From the NCBI GenBank assembly GCA_024762395.1, contig JANTHP010000005.1, positions 1 to 35,468 on the forward strand: a stretch of DNA of 35,468 nt, written 5' to 3'. Source of the DNA: Anaerolineae bacterium (GTDB lineage Bacteria > Chloroflexota > Anaerolineae > Promineifilales > Promineifilaceae). The notes beneath the pieces were generated by a model. The model did not search any database, was not told where the DNA came from, and was given only the letters and a program-made list of their open reading frames with translations. Positions 23,091 through 29,555 of this stretch are shown here, in pieces (the stretch's first letter is position 1; each line of letters opens with the position of its first letter). Made by a program: the position numbers and the translations under genes.

Positions 23091-23648
23091 ATGATTGATG
23101 TCAACCAACTCCGTCGCGGCGTTAACTTTACCCACGATGGCAACTTATACAAAGTAACCGAATACAGCCATAAAAAACCGGGGCGGGGCAAAGCGACCAT
23201 CCGCGTTACCGTGCGTAATTTGCGCACCGGGGCCAACTTGCAATTAACCTTCACCTCCGGCGACCGCGTGGAAGATATTCGGCTGGACAAAACCACCTAC
23301 CAATACCTGTACGACGACGGCCAGTTTTATGTCTTTATGGATACAAGCACTTACGAGCAAAAACAGGTTGCCCATCCCGTCATGGAAGACCATGCCCAAT
23401 ACCTGCGCGACAATATGGAACTGGAACTTCTTACCTACGAAGGTGAGGTTTTAGACTTTATTTTGCCCAAATCAATGGAATTTGAGGTTGTAGAGGCTGA
23501 AAATGCCGTTGCCGGCGATACCGCCACCGGCGCAACGAAAGAAATCATCACCGACACCGGTTTGAAGGTAAAAACACCGCTGTTTGTTAAAGTTGGCGAC
23601 ACCATTAAAGTCAACACGGAGACGGGCGAGTACATCACACGGATGTAA
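23091..23648 (+). CDS. efp: Elongation factor P
   Basis: EF-P relieves ribosome stalling at proline runs. The 185-residue protein has the three beta-barrel domains: KOW-like N-terminus, VEDIRLDKTTYQYLYDDGQFYVFMDTSTYEQ, and the C-terminal signature KVKTPLFVKVGDTIKVNTETGEYITR. The modification loop is KKPGRGKA, so the tip residue is Arg32 where Escherichia coli has the beta-lysylated Lys34. Arginine tips are rhamnosylated by EarP in some bacteria and left unmodified in others; no earP is in the window. AGGAG lies 11 bases before the ATG. A good terminator follows at 23686-23720. Confidence 0.96.
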   Translation: MIDVNQLRRGVNFTHDGNLYKVTEYSHKKPGRGKATIRVTVRNLRTGANLQLTFTSGDRVEDIRLDKTTYQYLYDDGQFYVFMDTSTYEQKQVAHPVMEDHAQYLRDNMELELLTYEGEVLDFILPKSMEFEVVEAENAVAGDTATGATKEIITDTGLKVKTPLFVKVGDTIKVNTETGEYITRM

Positions 23649-23685
23649 GAGCGTTTCAGCAATTCAGCATTTCAGTAATCAGCAA

Positions 23686-23720
23686 GACCTCGCTGGGTTT
23701 CAATCCCTGCGAGGTCTTTT
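23686..23720 (+). terminator. Intrinsic terminator after efp
   Basis: The stem GACCTCGC/GCGAGGTC with a 15-base loop is followed by TTTT. It lies 38 bases after the efp stop. Confidence 0.75.
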
Positions 23721-23724
23721 CGCG

Positions 23725-23852
23725 CTAGCAGGCTGTCGGAAAAGTCTTGAAAACCTTGACAAGACACGGATTAACACAGATAAACACGGATTTTCAGGCT
23801 AAAAACGTTAAAAAATCTGTGTTTATCCGTGAAATCCGTGTCCCATTCAGCC
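23725..23852. repeat. Long palindromic intergenic element, copy 2
   Basis: The left end CTAGCAGGCTGTCGGA (23725-23740) matches an end of the element at 500-637 in 15 of 16 positions. The interior has imperfect inverted arms: ACACGGATTAACACAGATAA facing TGTGTTTATCCGTGAAATCC. The right end lacks a full copy of the 16-mer; only CAGCC remains. The interior differs in sequence from copy 1 but has the same plan. Confidence 0.6.
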
Positions 23853-24120
23853 CCGCGTCAGCCATCACCTTTGTCCAAAAACGGGCGTACAGCAAAAAAG
23901 CCACAGGCGGGTGACCTGTGGCTTCAAAATTGCAAAATCTGACGTAAATTCGGCCGTTAGACAGGTAAAACCCGACAACTTATTGGGTTGTCGAGTAATA
24001 ATAAAGCGATACGGCCGTTCCAAATCATCATCATAACCCCAGAATAACATACCCCGCCAACAAGCCTCAAGATAAATTCGCCAAAATCGTAGCCAGATAG
24101 CTCATTTGCCGTAAAATAGC
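23853..24120. other. Intergenic stretch with two hairpins, no gene
   Basis: Part of the roughly 600-base gap between efp and tnaA. The stem GCCACAGG/CCTGTGGC (23900-23922) has six A on its left side, so on the minus strand it reads as a terminator with TTTTTT. A second stem CGACAAC/GTTGTCG lies at about 23972-23993. A 61-codon minus-strand frame across both hairpins has no recognisable protein features, so I do not call a gene. One ACGGCCGT is at about 24010. Confidence 0.55.
23894..23922 (-). terminator. Hairpin with T-run, minus strand
   Basis: On the minus strand GCCACAGG-TCACCCG-CCTGTGGC is followed by TTTTTT. No clear minus-strand gene lies directly upstream of it; it may block antisense transcription from the tnaA side or end an unseen RNA. 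Confidence 0.6.
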
Positions 24121-24237
24121 AGTCAATACATCAGCTTGTCAGCTTGTCAGCGCGTCAGCGCGTCAGCGATTAAACCAACTGACTACCCGACTACCCGACC
24201 ACTCGACTACCTGACCACCTGACCACCCGACTATTTA
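24121..24237. repeat. Tandem arrays ahead of tnaA
   Basis: CAGCTTGT and CAGCGCGT units (24131-24170) are followed by CCGACTAC, TCGACTAC and CTGACCAC units (24178-24237). The second set belongs to the GACTAC family. No attenuator-like Trp-rich leader peptide was seen in the region. Confidence 0.75.
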
Positions 24238-24255
24238 ACCACACGGAGATGAGCC

Positions 24256-25656
24256 ATGCAGTTCAAAACTATAATCGAACCCTTTCGTATCAAAACAGTC
24301 GAACCCATTCGGCGCACAACCCACGCCGAGCGAGAAACCGCCTTGAAAGAAGCCGGCTACAACCTGTTCCTGCTTAAAGCGGAAGATGTACTGATTGATT
24401 TATTGACCGATTCCGGCACAGGGGCCATGTCCTCGGCGCAGTGGGCCGGGATGATGCAGGGGGATGAGTCGTATGCCGGAGCGCGGAGTTTTTATCGGTT
24501 TGAAACGGCCGTACAAGAAATCACCAACCTCAAACACATCATCCCCACCCATCAGGGCCGCGCCGCCGAGCGCATCTTGTTCGGGGCCGCCCTCAAACCA
24601 GGCGACATCGTCCCCAACAACACCCACTTCGACACCACCCGCGCCAACATCGAATATCGCGCCGCCGCCGCCCTGGACATTCCCATCCCCGAAGGGCGTC
24701 AGCCGGAGCTGCTCCACCCCTTCAAAGGCAACATAGATTTAGAAGCGCTAGAAAAAATCATCGTCGAAAACCCCGGCAAAGTCCCCCTGGTCATGATCAC
24801 CGTCACCAACAACTCCGGCGGCGGCCAACCCGTAAGCATGGCAAACATTCGCGGCGCCAGCGAAATCTGCCGACGACACAACATTCCCCTCTTCCTTGAT
24901 GCCTGCCGTTTTGCCGAAAACGCCTGGTTCATCAAAATGCGCGAACATGGATACGCCGACAAAACGCCGCTGGAAATCGCCCAGGAAATGTTCAGCTACG
25001 TAGACGGCTGCACCATGAGCGCCAAAAAAGACGGCATGGCCAACATCGGCGGCTTTTTAGCCCTCAACGATGACACATTGGCCCAACAATGCAAAAACAT
25101 GCTCATCCTCACCGAAGGCTTCCCCACCTATGGCGGATTGGCCGGTTATGATTTGGAAGCCATCGCTGTAGGGCTGCATGAAGTGGTGCAGGAAGATTAT
25201 CTGCGTTACCGCATTCGTTCCGTCGGCTACTTGGGCGACAAACTAATTGACGCCGGCGTTCCCATTGTGCAGCCGACGGGCGGACACGCCATCTACATTG
25301 ACGCCAAAACGATGCTGCCCCACATTCCACAAAGCGAATACCCGGCCTGGGCGTTATCGTTGGCGCTGTACCTGGCCGGCGGCATTCGCTCAGTGGAGAT
25401 TGGCTCGGTCATGTTTGGCTTGCAGCCGGATGGCAGCGAAAAACCGGCAGCGATGGAATTGGTACGATTGGCTTTTCCGCGCCGCATGTACACCCAAAGC
25501 CATGTGGATTATCTGGCGGAAGTCCTTCTTTATGTCAATGAGATAAAAGAGCAAATTCGGGGCGTCAAGTTTACAGAATCGCCGCCGGTTTTACGTCACT
25601 TTACAGCTAAATTTGCCCCGGCGCACGGTGAAATAATCATCGCGCAGCGCATATAG
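24256..25656 (+). CDS. tnaA: Tryptophanase (PLP beta-eliminating lyase)
   Basis: Cleaves L-tryptophan to indole, pyruvate and ammonia. The sequence aligns throughout with the tryptophanase/tyrosine phenol-lyase family: EPFRIKTVEPIRRTTHAER, IDLLTDSGTGAMS, IPTHQGRAAERI, NSGGGQPVSMAN, the PLP site MSAKKDGM (Lys258) and FPTYGGLAGYDLEA. Two positions separate the enzymes. This protein has GIRSVEIGS (tryptophanase; tyrosine phenol-lyase has ERG with the tyrosine-binding Arg) and a C-terminal RHFTAKF (tryptophanase His; tyrosine phenol-lyase has Phe). Other segments, such as EMFSYVDGCTMS, look more like tyrosine phenol-lyase. CGGAG precedes the ATG. No tnaB permease or tnaC leader is adjacent. The length of 466 is normal. 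Confidence 0.88.
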   Translation: MQFKTIIEPFRIKTVEPIRRTTHAERETALKEAGYNLFLLKAEDVLIDLLTDSGTGAMSSAQWAGMMQGDESYAGARSFYRFETAVQEITNLKHIIPTHQGRAAERILFGAALKPGDIVPNNTHFDTTRANIEYRAAAALDIPIPEGRQPELLHPFKGNIDLEALEKIIVENPGKVPLVMITVTNNSGGGQPVSMANIRGASEICRRHNIPLFLDACRFAENAWFIKMREHGYADKTPLEIAQEMFSYVDGCTMSAKKDGMANIGGFLALNDDTLAQQCKNMLILTEGFPTYGGLAGYDLEAIAVGLHEVVQEDYLRYRIRSVGYLGDKLIDAGVPIVQPTGGHAIYIDAKTMLPHIPQSEYPAWALSLALYLAGGIRSVEIGSVMFGLQPDGSEKPAAMELVRLAFPRRMYTQSHVDYLAEVLLYVNEIKEQIRGVKFTESPPVLRHFTAKFAPAHGEIIIAQRI

Positions 25657-25684
25657 GAAGCGTCTACAAATATCTTGCGGGGAT

Positions 25685-25710
25685 GTTTCGGGAATTGGAA
25701 TTCCCGAAAC
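25685..25710. repeat. 26-bp perfect palindrome, copy 2
   Basis: Arms GTTTCGGGAATT and AATTCCCGAAAC with a GG centre, symmetrical except at the centre. It lies 28 bases after the tnaA stop. It could be a protein-binding site or a transcription-end hairpin, but no T-run follows. Confidence 0.7.
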
Positions 25711-25801
25711 ACGAAGGAAACGACTTCGTCGTCTTATTTAATTTCCGCTCCTTAGCCCCAAAGTACCCTCGCTGCCGCTGGGCTTGGGACTATCGGGCTG
25801 T

Positions 25802-25830
25802 TTGCGCCGCCTATTTGGCTGAATTATAAT
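25802..25830 (+). promoter_or_regulatory. Sigma-70-type promoter for lepB
   Basis: TTGCGC (25802-25807) and TATAAT (25825-25830) are 17 bases apart. AGGAG (25852-25856) and the lepB ATG (25868) follow. Confidence 0.6.
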
Positions 25831-25867
25831 TTGATGAAGTAATTGGCGCTCAGGAGAGTAATAATTT

Positions 25868-26464
25868 ATGACTCTAATCGAGTCTGATTCACAACTAAAA
25901 TCCACTATTGCGGAACCCTCCGCTGATGTCATATCACATCAGCCCACTGAAGCCATCCTCCGTGAAATTATTGAGACCTTGCTGTTGACTTTTTTCATTT
26001 TTTTTATTGTCAACAGTTTGATTGGCCGCTACCGCATTGACGGCAGCAGCATGAATCCAACCCTGTTTGACGGCGAGTATCTCATTATCAACAACATCAG
26101 TTACTATCTGGATGACCCTAAGCAGGGGGATATTATTGTTTTTAAGCATCCCAACAACGATCTGAATTTGATTAAGCGGGTTATTGGGGAGCCGGGCGCT
26201 CATGTTGAGATTCATGACCGGCAGGTGATTGTTAACGGCCGTACACTAGAAGAACCATATATTGCAGCCGAACCCAATTACAGCGGCAAATGGGATGTGC
26301 CCGAGGGGATGTATTTTGTCTTAGGGGACAATCGCAATAACTCCAGCGATTCACATTCGTGGTCGTTTTTGCCGGAAGAAAATATCATTGGCAAAGCGAT
26401 GCTTGTTTATTGGCCGCCAAGCGACTGGACGGCCGTTTCCCACGCCAGTTCATTAACCGATTAA
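25868..26464 (+). CDS. lepB: Signal peptidase I
   Basis: Membrane-anchored serine protease that removes signal peptides from exported proteins. A cytoplasmic N-terminal segment (1-32) precedes one membrane span (about 35-52, IETLLLTFFIFFIVNSL). The catalytic Ser61 is in DGSSMNPTL and the general-base Lys103 is in LIKRVIGEPG. Box E is YFVLGDNRNNSSDSHSW, normal apart from Ser where many have Gly after SRxW. The length is 198 residues. A TTGCGC/TATAAT promoter and AGGAG lie upstream. It may head an operon with the zinc-finger and nucleotidyltransferase genes, as gaps are short (25 bases to the next start). Confidence 0.94.
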   Translation: MTLIESDSQLKSTIAEPSADVISHQPTEAILREIIETLLLTFFIFFIVNSLIGRYRIDGSSMNPTLFDGEYLIINNISYYLDDPKQGDIIVFKHPNNDLNLIKRVIGEPGAHVEIHDRQVIVNGRTLEEPYIAAEPNYSGKWDVPEGMYFVLGDNRNNSSDSHSWSFLPEENIIGKAMLVYWPPSDWTAVSHASSLTD

Positions 26465-26489
26465 CTTTTTAACTTACAGGACGTCAATC

Positions 26490-26756
26490 ATGCGCTGCGA
26501 CAATTGCCGAATCGGAAATTACCAGGAAATTACCACCCCATACATTCGCTGGGCGAACGGCCGTCAAATCATGATCATTCCCAACGCCCCAGCCTACAGC
26601 TGCGACATTTGCGGCCAGATGGAGTACGATCCAGCCTTCATTTACAAACTCAATCATTTGCTAGACCGCTTCTCCGAGCAAGCGCACAACCCGGGAACAG
26701 CCTATCGTCAATCGGTTGCATCTGCGCCACCCTCTGTATCGGTCACAAGTAGATAG
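26490..26756 (+). CDS. YgiT-type zinc-finger protein
   Basis: Small protein with paired zinc cysteines, MRCDNC (residues 3 and 6) and YSCDICGQMEYDP, separated by a strand-rich region (IRWANGRQIMIIPNAPAYSC). This is the arrangement of the YgiT-type zinc-finger domain, best known as the N-terminal half of MqsA antitoxins. There is no C-terminal helix-turn-helix domain and no MqsR-like toxin beside it, so it is not a usual antitoxin. AGGA precedes the ATG. Its stop TAG overlaps a possible GTG start of the next gene, so the two may be translationally coupled. The function is unknown. Confidence 0.75.
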   Translation: MRCDNCRIGNYQEITTPYIRWANGRQIMIIPNAPAYSCDICGQMEYDPAFIYKLNHLLDRFSEQAHNPGTAYRQSVASAPPSVSVTSR

Positions 26757-26773
26757 TGATATTTGAAAGGTTC

Positions 26774-27643
26774 ATGACTCCTGAGACAGAAGAAAAGAGG
26801 CAGCAATTTCAGTATTTTGTTGAGAAAGTATTGGCCCCGGAAACAGCCGTAAAAGGCGTAATCGCCATCGGCAGCATGGCCTCCGGCCATATGACCGCCG
26901 ACTCCGACTGCGACGCCATCATCTTCCTCGATCCATTTGACCTGTACATCGTCCCCGCCGAAGCCATCTGGCGGCCCGCCGACGACACCTTCCACAGCAT
27001 CTTCAACGAAAACATCAAGGGACTCCCCGTAGACTTTGCTCGTCTCAACTGGCAGCAATGGCGCGATCCTGACTTTGAATGGCCCGAAGGACGCCGCGCC
27101 GAACTCAGCGCCGGTTGGATTGTTCATGACCCCAGCGGCGAAACAGCTCAACTCATCGCCCAACGCACAACCTACCCCGATGATTTACGCCTGGCGCGCC
27201 TTGACGAAGCCATCGTCTGGCTGGACCAACACCTCAACTGGAAACCGATTACTGCCTGGGAAAAACTCGGTCCGGCCATTGCTTTTGACCGGCTGGAAGC
27301 CGCCTACGATTATTTAGTCCAGGCCTTATTCGCTTACAATCGGCAGTGGCGCGGATGGCGCAACCGGGAAATGCAAATGCTCCTAAACCTACCCTGGCTG
27401 CCGGATGATTTTGCCAATCGCGTCATCATCGCAGCCAACGCCCCATCGCTCGATCATGATGGTTACATGGCCCGCACCACAGCATTACGTGACTTGTTTA
27501 ACGAATTGTTGTCTCAGTTAATAGCCAATGGAGATTATTCAAATACGCCGATTGACCAGGCTTTCATCCGCAGCAGCGAAGAACCCGGCCGCGCCTGGAA
27601 TATGGTAGAATGGAACAAATTCCGTCAGGCCCGGCAGTTGTAA
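26774..27643 (+). CDS. Nucleotidyltransferase-domain protein
   Basis: The N-terminal region carries the polymerase-beta-like nucleotidyltransferase signature GSMASGHMTADSDCDAIIFL (about residues 33-52). Its GS and DxD metal-binding acidic residues are followed by a third acidic position in GLPVDFARL. The remainder is helical, with DRLEAAYDYLVQALFAYNRQWRGW, resembling the C-terminal part of aminoglycoside nucleotidyltransferase-like proteins. Substrate is unknown and antibiotic modification should not be assumed. The ATG at 26774 has GAAAGG upstream; a GTG at 26756, overlapping the previous stop, would add six residues. It probably forms a pair with the YgiT-type protein gene before it. An ACGGCCGT lies directly after the stop. 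Confidence 0.75.
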   Translation: MTPETEEKRQQFQYFVEKVLAPETAVKGVIAIGSMASGHMTADSDCDAIIFLDPFDLYIVPAEAIWRPADDTFHSIFNENIKGLPVDFARLNWQQWRDPDFEWPEGRRAELSAGWIVHDPSGETAQLIAQRTTYPDDLRLARLDEAIVWLDQHLNWKPITAWEKLGPAIAFDRLEAAYDYLVQALFAYNRQWRGWRNREMQMLLNLPWLPDDFANRVIIAANAPSLDHDGYMARTTALRDLFNELLSQLIANGDYSNTPIDQAFIRSSEEPGRAWNMVEWNKFRQARQL

Positions 27644-27676
27644 CGGCCGTAACACCCAAAAAAGGGGAATATAAAC

Positions 27677-28201
27677 ATGTCGCTTGGAACCCGCAACCTC
27701 ATCAGCCTTGATTTATTTACAGACGCCTACCGCGTAACCGGCCACACAAAAGTCGGCGTTGGCGGGATTCATGCCGAATTAGCCAATCCCAATTCCAACT
27801 TCTTGGAAATTCAAGACGCCTACATCTCACGCATCAACCAACCCGGAGAAATCGTCACCCATTACCAGGAAGCCGCCTTCCGCAAAAACAACATCAACTT
27901 TATCGTCTTGCAAGATAGGCGGGTGGGAATACCGGTGGGAACGCAGCACGGCCGTTCCATCTACACACGCGGCCGCCCCATCCCAGCCTTCCTAACCGTT
28001 CCATCATTTGAAATCAAAGGGGAAATCATACACGAAGGCAAAGTAGCCCCCCGCGATATTCTGGTAAAATCAATCGGCAATTACCTGCTCATCTTTGCCG
28101 CCGAGGCGTCAGCTTCCCTTTACCCCAATATCGCTTACAGCGGCGACCTGATCATGGTCAGCAAAGATCGTATTGGATTAATTGGATTGGGCAAAAAATA
28201 A
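27677..28201 (+). CDS. Protein of unknown function, 174 residues
   Basis: I do not recognise this family. The protein has no signal peptide or clear membrane span and looks beta-rich: NLISLDLFTDAYRVTGHTKVG, FLEIQDAYISRINQPGEIV, NNINFIVLQDRR, then PSFEIKGEIIHEGKVAPRDILVK and NYLLIFAAEASASLYPNI near the end. An AGGGGA Shine-Dalgarno sequence and normal codon use support it as a real gene. It follows the nucleotidyltransferase gene by 33 bases on the same strand and may share its transcript. The segment AFLTVPSFEIKGEI could be a strand-swapping barrel. This is a description and not a function call. Confidence 0.7.
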   Translation: MSLGTRNLISLDLFTDAYRVTGHTKVGVGGIHAELANPNSNFLEIQDAYISRINQPGEIVTHYQEAAFRKNNINFIVLQDRRVGIPVGTQHGRSIYTRGRPIPAFLTVPSFEIKGEIIHEGKVAPRDILVKSIGNYLLIFAAEASASLYPNIAYSGDLIMVSKDRIGLIGLGKK

Positions 28202-28202
28202 A

Positions 28203-28257
28203 GCAACTATACAGGTGACGTGACTGTCACCTCTTGTAGGTGTATGCTTACTACAAA
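28203..28257. repeat. GTGAC-GTCAC dispersed element, copy 3
   Basis: CAACTATACAGGTGACGTGA is followed by CTGTCACCTCTTGTAGGTGT. The core is expanded by a second GTGAC, and the outer CTATACAG is shared with copy 4. It begins two bases after the stop of the unknown gene. Confidence 0.7.
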
Positions 28258-28426
28258 ACGAATTTGAACCAGTTTATGCCCGCCGCTTCGGCGTCTGATA
28301 GATATAACAGGCAAAAAACACCTGTGAAGTTACCAAAAATTCACTCATTACCCCTTTTCATTCATAAGTCGTCTATGTTATTATGTCTTGCAGTAAGACA
28401 ACAGTACAGTGTAAGGAGTCATTGAC

Positions 28427-29551
28427 TTGGCAAAGATTATTGTAATTGACGATGATGACCAACTGCTGCATATGGTCGGTCTCATGCTTGAGCGTGGCGG
28501 GCACAACATCACGTTAATTAGCAATCCTCGTGACGGCTTGGAACGAATCAAAGCCCATAAGCCCGATCTGCTTGTTTTAGATGTTATGATGCCGGGCATG
28601 AGCGGCCATGATCTAACGCGCCAAATTCGAGAAACTAGCGGACTTGAGGGACTGCCCATCTTAATCCTCACCGCTCGCTCACAAGATATTGACCGGGACA
28701 CCGCTCTAAAAATTGGCGCCAATGCTTACTTAAGCAAACCAGTCACTTCTCAAGAGCTAATCAAACAGATTGATACGCTTTTAACGCCTAAAGTAGATGA
28801 AAAAGCAGCGCCCGGCATGATTTTGTCTTTATTTGGTTTGCGCGGCGGTGTGGGCCAAACAACGCTGGCAACAAATTTGGCGCTGGCGCTGCGCCGTGTC
28901 AGTCAACATGAGGTTTGTTTGGTTGACTTATCGCTCGCTGTAGGGCAAACGCCATTCCATTTACACCTAAAGCCACAATCAAGCTGGGCCGATTTGATGG
29001 GAAGTAACACGTTTGATTGGCCTATGGTCAAAGAACATCTAGCCATTCATCCGACTGGATTGCGACTGCTGCCTGCTCCCGCAATGCCGCAAACATCAGA
29101 TGGCCTTCCCGCCTATTTCATCATACAACTAATTGAGTTGTTACGCAGTCGCATGATGTTTACCGTGCTGGATTTGCCGCCGATTCTCTGTCCGGCATTT
29201 ATGGCTGCGCTGGAAATGACGGATGTCGGGCTGCATGTGATTTCACCGGATGTTATTTCTGTGAGAACGGCCGTTCAAGCAAACCGGGCGCTGGTTAATT
29301 CCGGCATCAAACTCAAGCAAAAATCATTCATCTTGAACCAGGTTTCGGCCAAACCTCAACTTTCTAAAGCAACAGTTGAGCGGGTGTTAAACGGCCGTAT
29401 CCCCTTCCACATTGATTTCGACCCCAACCAAATGCAGGCCCTGACACAAGGAACCCCATTAGCGCTAACCGGAACCAACTCCCCCATCCCCACCATCATC
29501 AACCGCATGGCCGAAGTCATCTGGAACCGCGCCCAAAAAGCGAGAGGGTAA
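28427..29551 (+). CDS. Response-regulator/ParA-like fusion (TadZ/CpaE-like)
   Basis: Residues 1-120 form a receiver domain with IIVIDDDDQLLHM, Asp52 in LLVLDVMMPGMSG and the lysine in YLSKPVTSQE. Residues about 130-370 form a MinD/ParA-type ATPase fold with LSLFGLRGGVGQTTLATNLALAL, VCLVDLSLAVGQ, VLDLPPIL and SFILNQVS. The Walker A loop is degenerate: the catalytic Lys of GGVGKT is Gln144 and the signature Lys is Arg. Such loops are typical of TadZ/CpaE proteins, which position Tad pilus machinery. No other tad or cpa gene is visible here. The start is TTG at 28427, supported by AAGGAG eight bases upstream. It converges on the CHAT gene with a four-base gap. Confidence 0.85.
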   Translation: MAKIIVIDDDDQLLHMVGLMLERGGHNITLISNPRDGLERIKAHKPDLLVLDVMMPGMSGHDLTRQIRETSGLEGLPILILTARSQDIDRDTALKIGANAYLSKPVTSQELIKQIDTLLTPKVDEKAAPGMILSLFGLRGGVGQTTLATNLALALRRVSQHEVCLVDLSLAVGQTPFHLHLKPQSSWADLMGSNTFDWPMVKEHLAIHPTGLRLLPAPAMPQTSDGLPAYFIIQLIELLRSRMMFTVLDLPPILCPAFMAALEMTDVGLHVISPDVISVRTAVQANRALVNSGIKLKQKSFILNQVSAKPQLSKATVERVLNGRIPFHIDFDPNQMQALTQGTPLALTGTNSPIPTIINRMAEVIWNRAQKARG

Positions 29552-29555
29552 GTAA

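Noticed and set aside
23865-24050. 61-codon minus-strand frame after efp
   Set aside because: It spans two strong hairpins and has no recognisable protein pattern; the region is better explained as structured intergenic DNA.
24121-24255. TnaC-like leader peptide before tnaA
   Set aside because: I looked for a short Trp-containing leader ORF and found only tandem repeats.
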